Shown in pieces: positions 6,148-6,537 of a stretch of 6,537 nt of DNA. The notes beneath the pieces are model-generated. The model made no database searches, was not told the DNA's origin, and was given only the letters and a program-made list of their open reading frames with translations. Position 1 is the stretch's first letter, and every line of letters begins with the position of its first letter. The DNA is from an uncultured Coriobacteriales bacterium (lineage in GTDB: Bacteria > Actinomycetota > Coriobacteriia > Coriobacteriales > UMGS124). A program made the translations under genes and the position numbers. The DNA lies in assembly GCA_934662525.1 (NCBI GenBank), contig CAKUKJ010000144.1, positions 1 through 6,537 of the forward strand. The letters are read 5' to 3'.

Positions 6148-6160
6148 TTTTGTAACAAAA
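6148..6160. promoter_or_regulatory. AT-rich palindrome between moeA and mogA
   Basis: TTTTGTAACAAAA is a perfect inverted repeat (6-bp arms, one central base) inside the only clearly AT-rich island of the 49-base gap, continuing as AAATTA to 6165. It could be an operator, or the upstream part of a weak mogA promoter. I cannot assign it to a known regulator; it does not match the FNR-type TTGAT-N4-ATCAA pattern. Confidence 0.35.
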
Positions 6161-6185
6161 AATTACCAGGCAGAAAGGCAAGTCA

Positions 6186-6537
6186 ATGAACATCAAGTTT
6201 GCCATCGTCACCGCCTCAGACACGCGCGACATCACGCTTGATACCGCCGGCGCCGCCTTGGCGTCGCTCATCTCCGAGCAGGGCTGGAGCGTTGTGTCGC
6301 ATGTTGTTGTGAAAGACGAGCGCGCCGACCTTGCCGCCGCCATCGTCAGGGCTTGCGACGAGGAGGGGGCCGACGTCGTGCTTACCTGCGGCGGCACGGG
6401 CCTTTCCATGCGCGATGTCACGCCCGAGGCCACCCAGGACGCATGCGACCGCAACGTGCCCGGAATCGCCGAGGCCATCCGCGCCACGTCCATGCAGAAG
6501 ACCCGCCGTGCGATGCTGTCGCGCGCGCTGTGCATGC
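6186..6537 (+). CDS. mogA: Molybdopterin adenylyltransferase MogA/MoaB family, N-terminal 117 residues
   Basis: Member of the MoCF-biosynthesis fold family that adenylylates molybdopterin before MoeA adds molybdate. The gene leaves the window on the right after 117 codons; the family is usually about 160-180 residues, so the C-terminal third is missing. Visible signatures: FAIVTASDTRD (5-15), DVVLTCGGTGLSMRDVTPEAT (63-83, matching the family TTGGTG...RDVTPEA motif), and PGIAEAIRATS (92-102) leading into AMLSRAL (109-115). AGAAAGG (6172-6178) ends 7 nt before the ATG. It follows moeA by 49 bases and is probably expressed with it. MogA and MoaB cannot be separated with certainty from this fragment; pairing with moeA favours the adenylyltransferase role. 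Confidence 0.93.
   Translation, partial: MNIKFAIVTASDTRDITLDTAGAALASLISEQGWSVVSHVVVKDERADLAAAIVRACDEEGADVVLTCGGTGLSMRDVTPEATQDACDRNVPGIAEAIRATSMQKTRRAMLSRALCM

Noticed and set aside
4955..6535. Long minus-strand open frame (526 codons) opposite moeA and mogA
   Set aside because: It covers two clear genes on the other strand, spans their intergenic gap, and has no recognisable domain.

Overview
The window is 6.5 kb of high-GC DNA, rich in C- and G-ending codons, and most likely comes from an anaerobic actinobacterium of the class Coriobacteriia. I infer this from the base composition, from an S1 protein of about 400 residues with four S1 domains, and from the order rpsA - RNA methyltransferase - coaE. 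An rpsA-coaE neighbourhood is well known in Actinobacteria. I cannot fix the genus by eye.

Layout: (1) 1-905, minus strand: the 5' part of thrS (threonyl-tRNA synthetase), running off the left edge. (2) 906-1145: a divergent intergenic region with several perfect palindromes. (3) 1146-2348, plus: rpsA with a TTG start, closed by a strong intrinsic terminator at 2393-2427. (4) 2435-2547: a compact repeat and inverted-repeat block that can fold in two mutually exclusive ways. (5) 2571-3425, plus: a SpoU/TrmH-family RNA 2'-O-methyltransferase. (6) 3436-4749, plus: one reading frame encoding a dephospho-CoA kinase (CoaE) domain followed by a MobB domain, with a well-placed internal start in front of the MobB part. 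(7) 4750-4861: a 15-bp dyad abutting a consensus -10 box, then a short leader. (8) 4862-6136, plus: moeA. (9) 6186 to the right edge, plus: the start of mogA/moaB.

The left half is translation and RNA modification (ThrS, S1, methyltransferase). The right half is the end of molybdenum-cofactor synthesis. MogA adenylylates molybdopterin, MoeA inserts molybdate, and MobB is a GTP-binding adapter for making the guanine-dinucleotide form used by DMSO-reductase-family enzymes. The CoaE-MobB fusion is the physical bridge between the two halves and is the most unusual gene here. Nothing in the window is a mobile element, CRISPR array, tRNA or rRNA.
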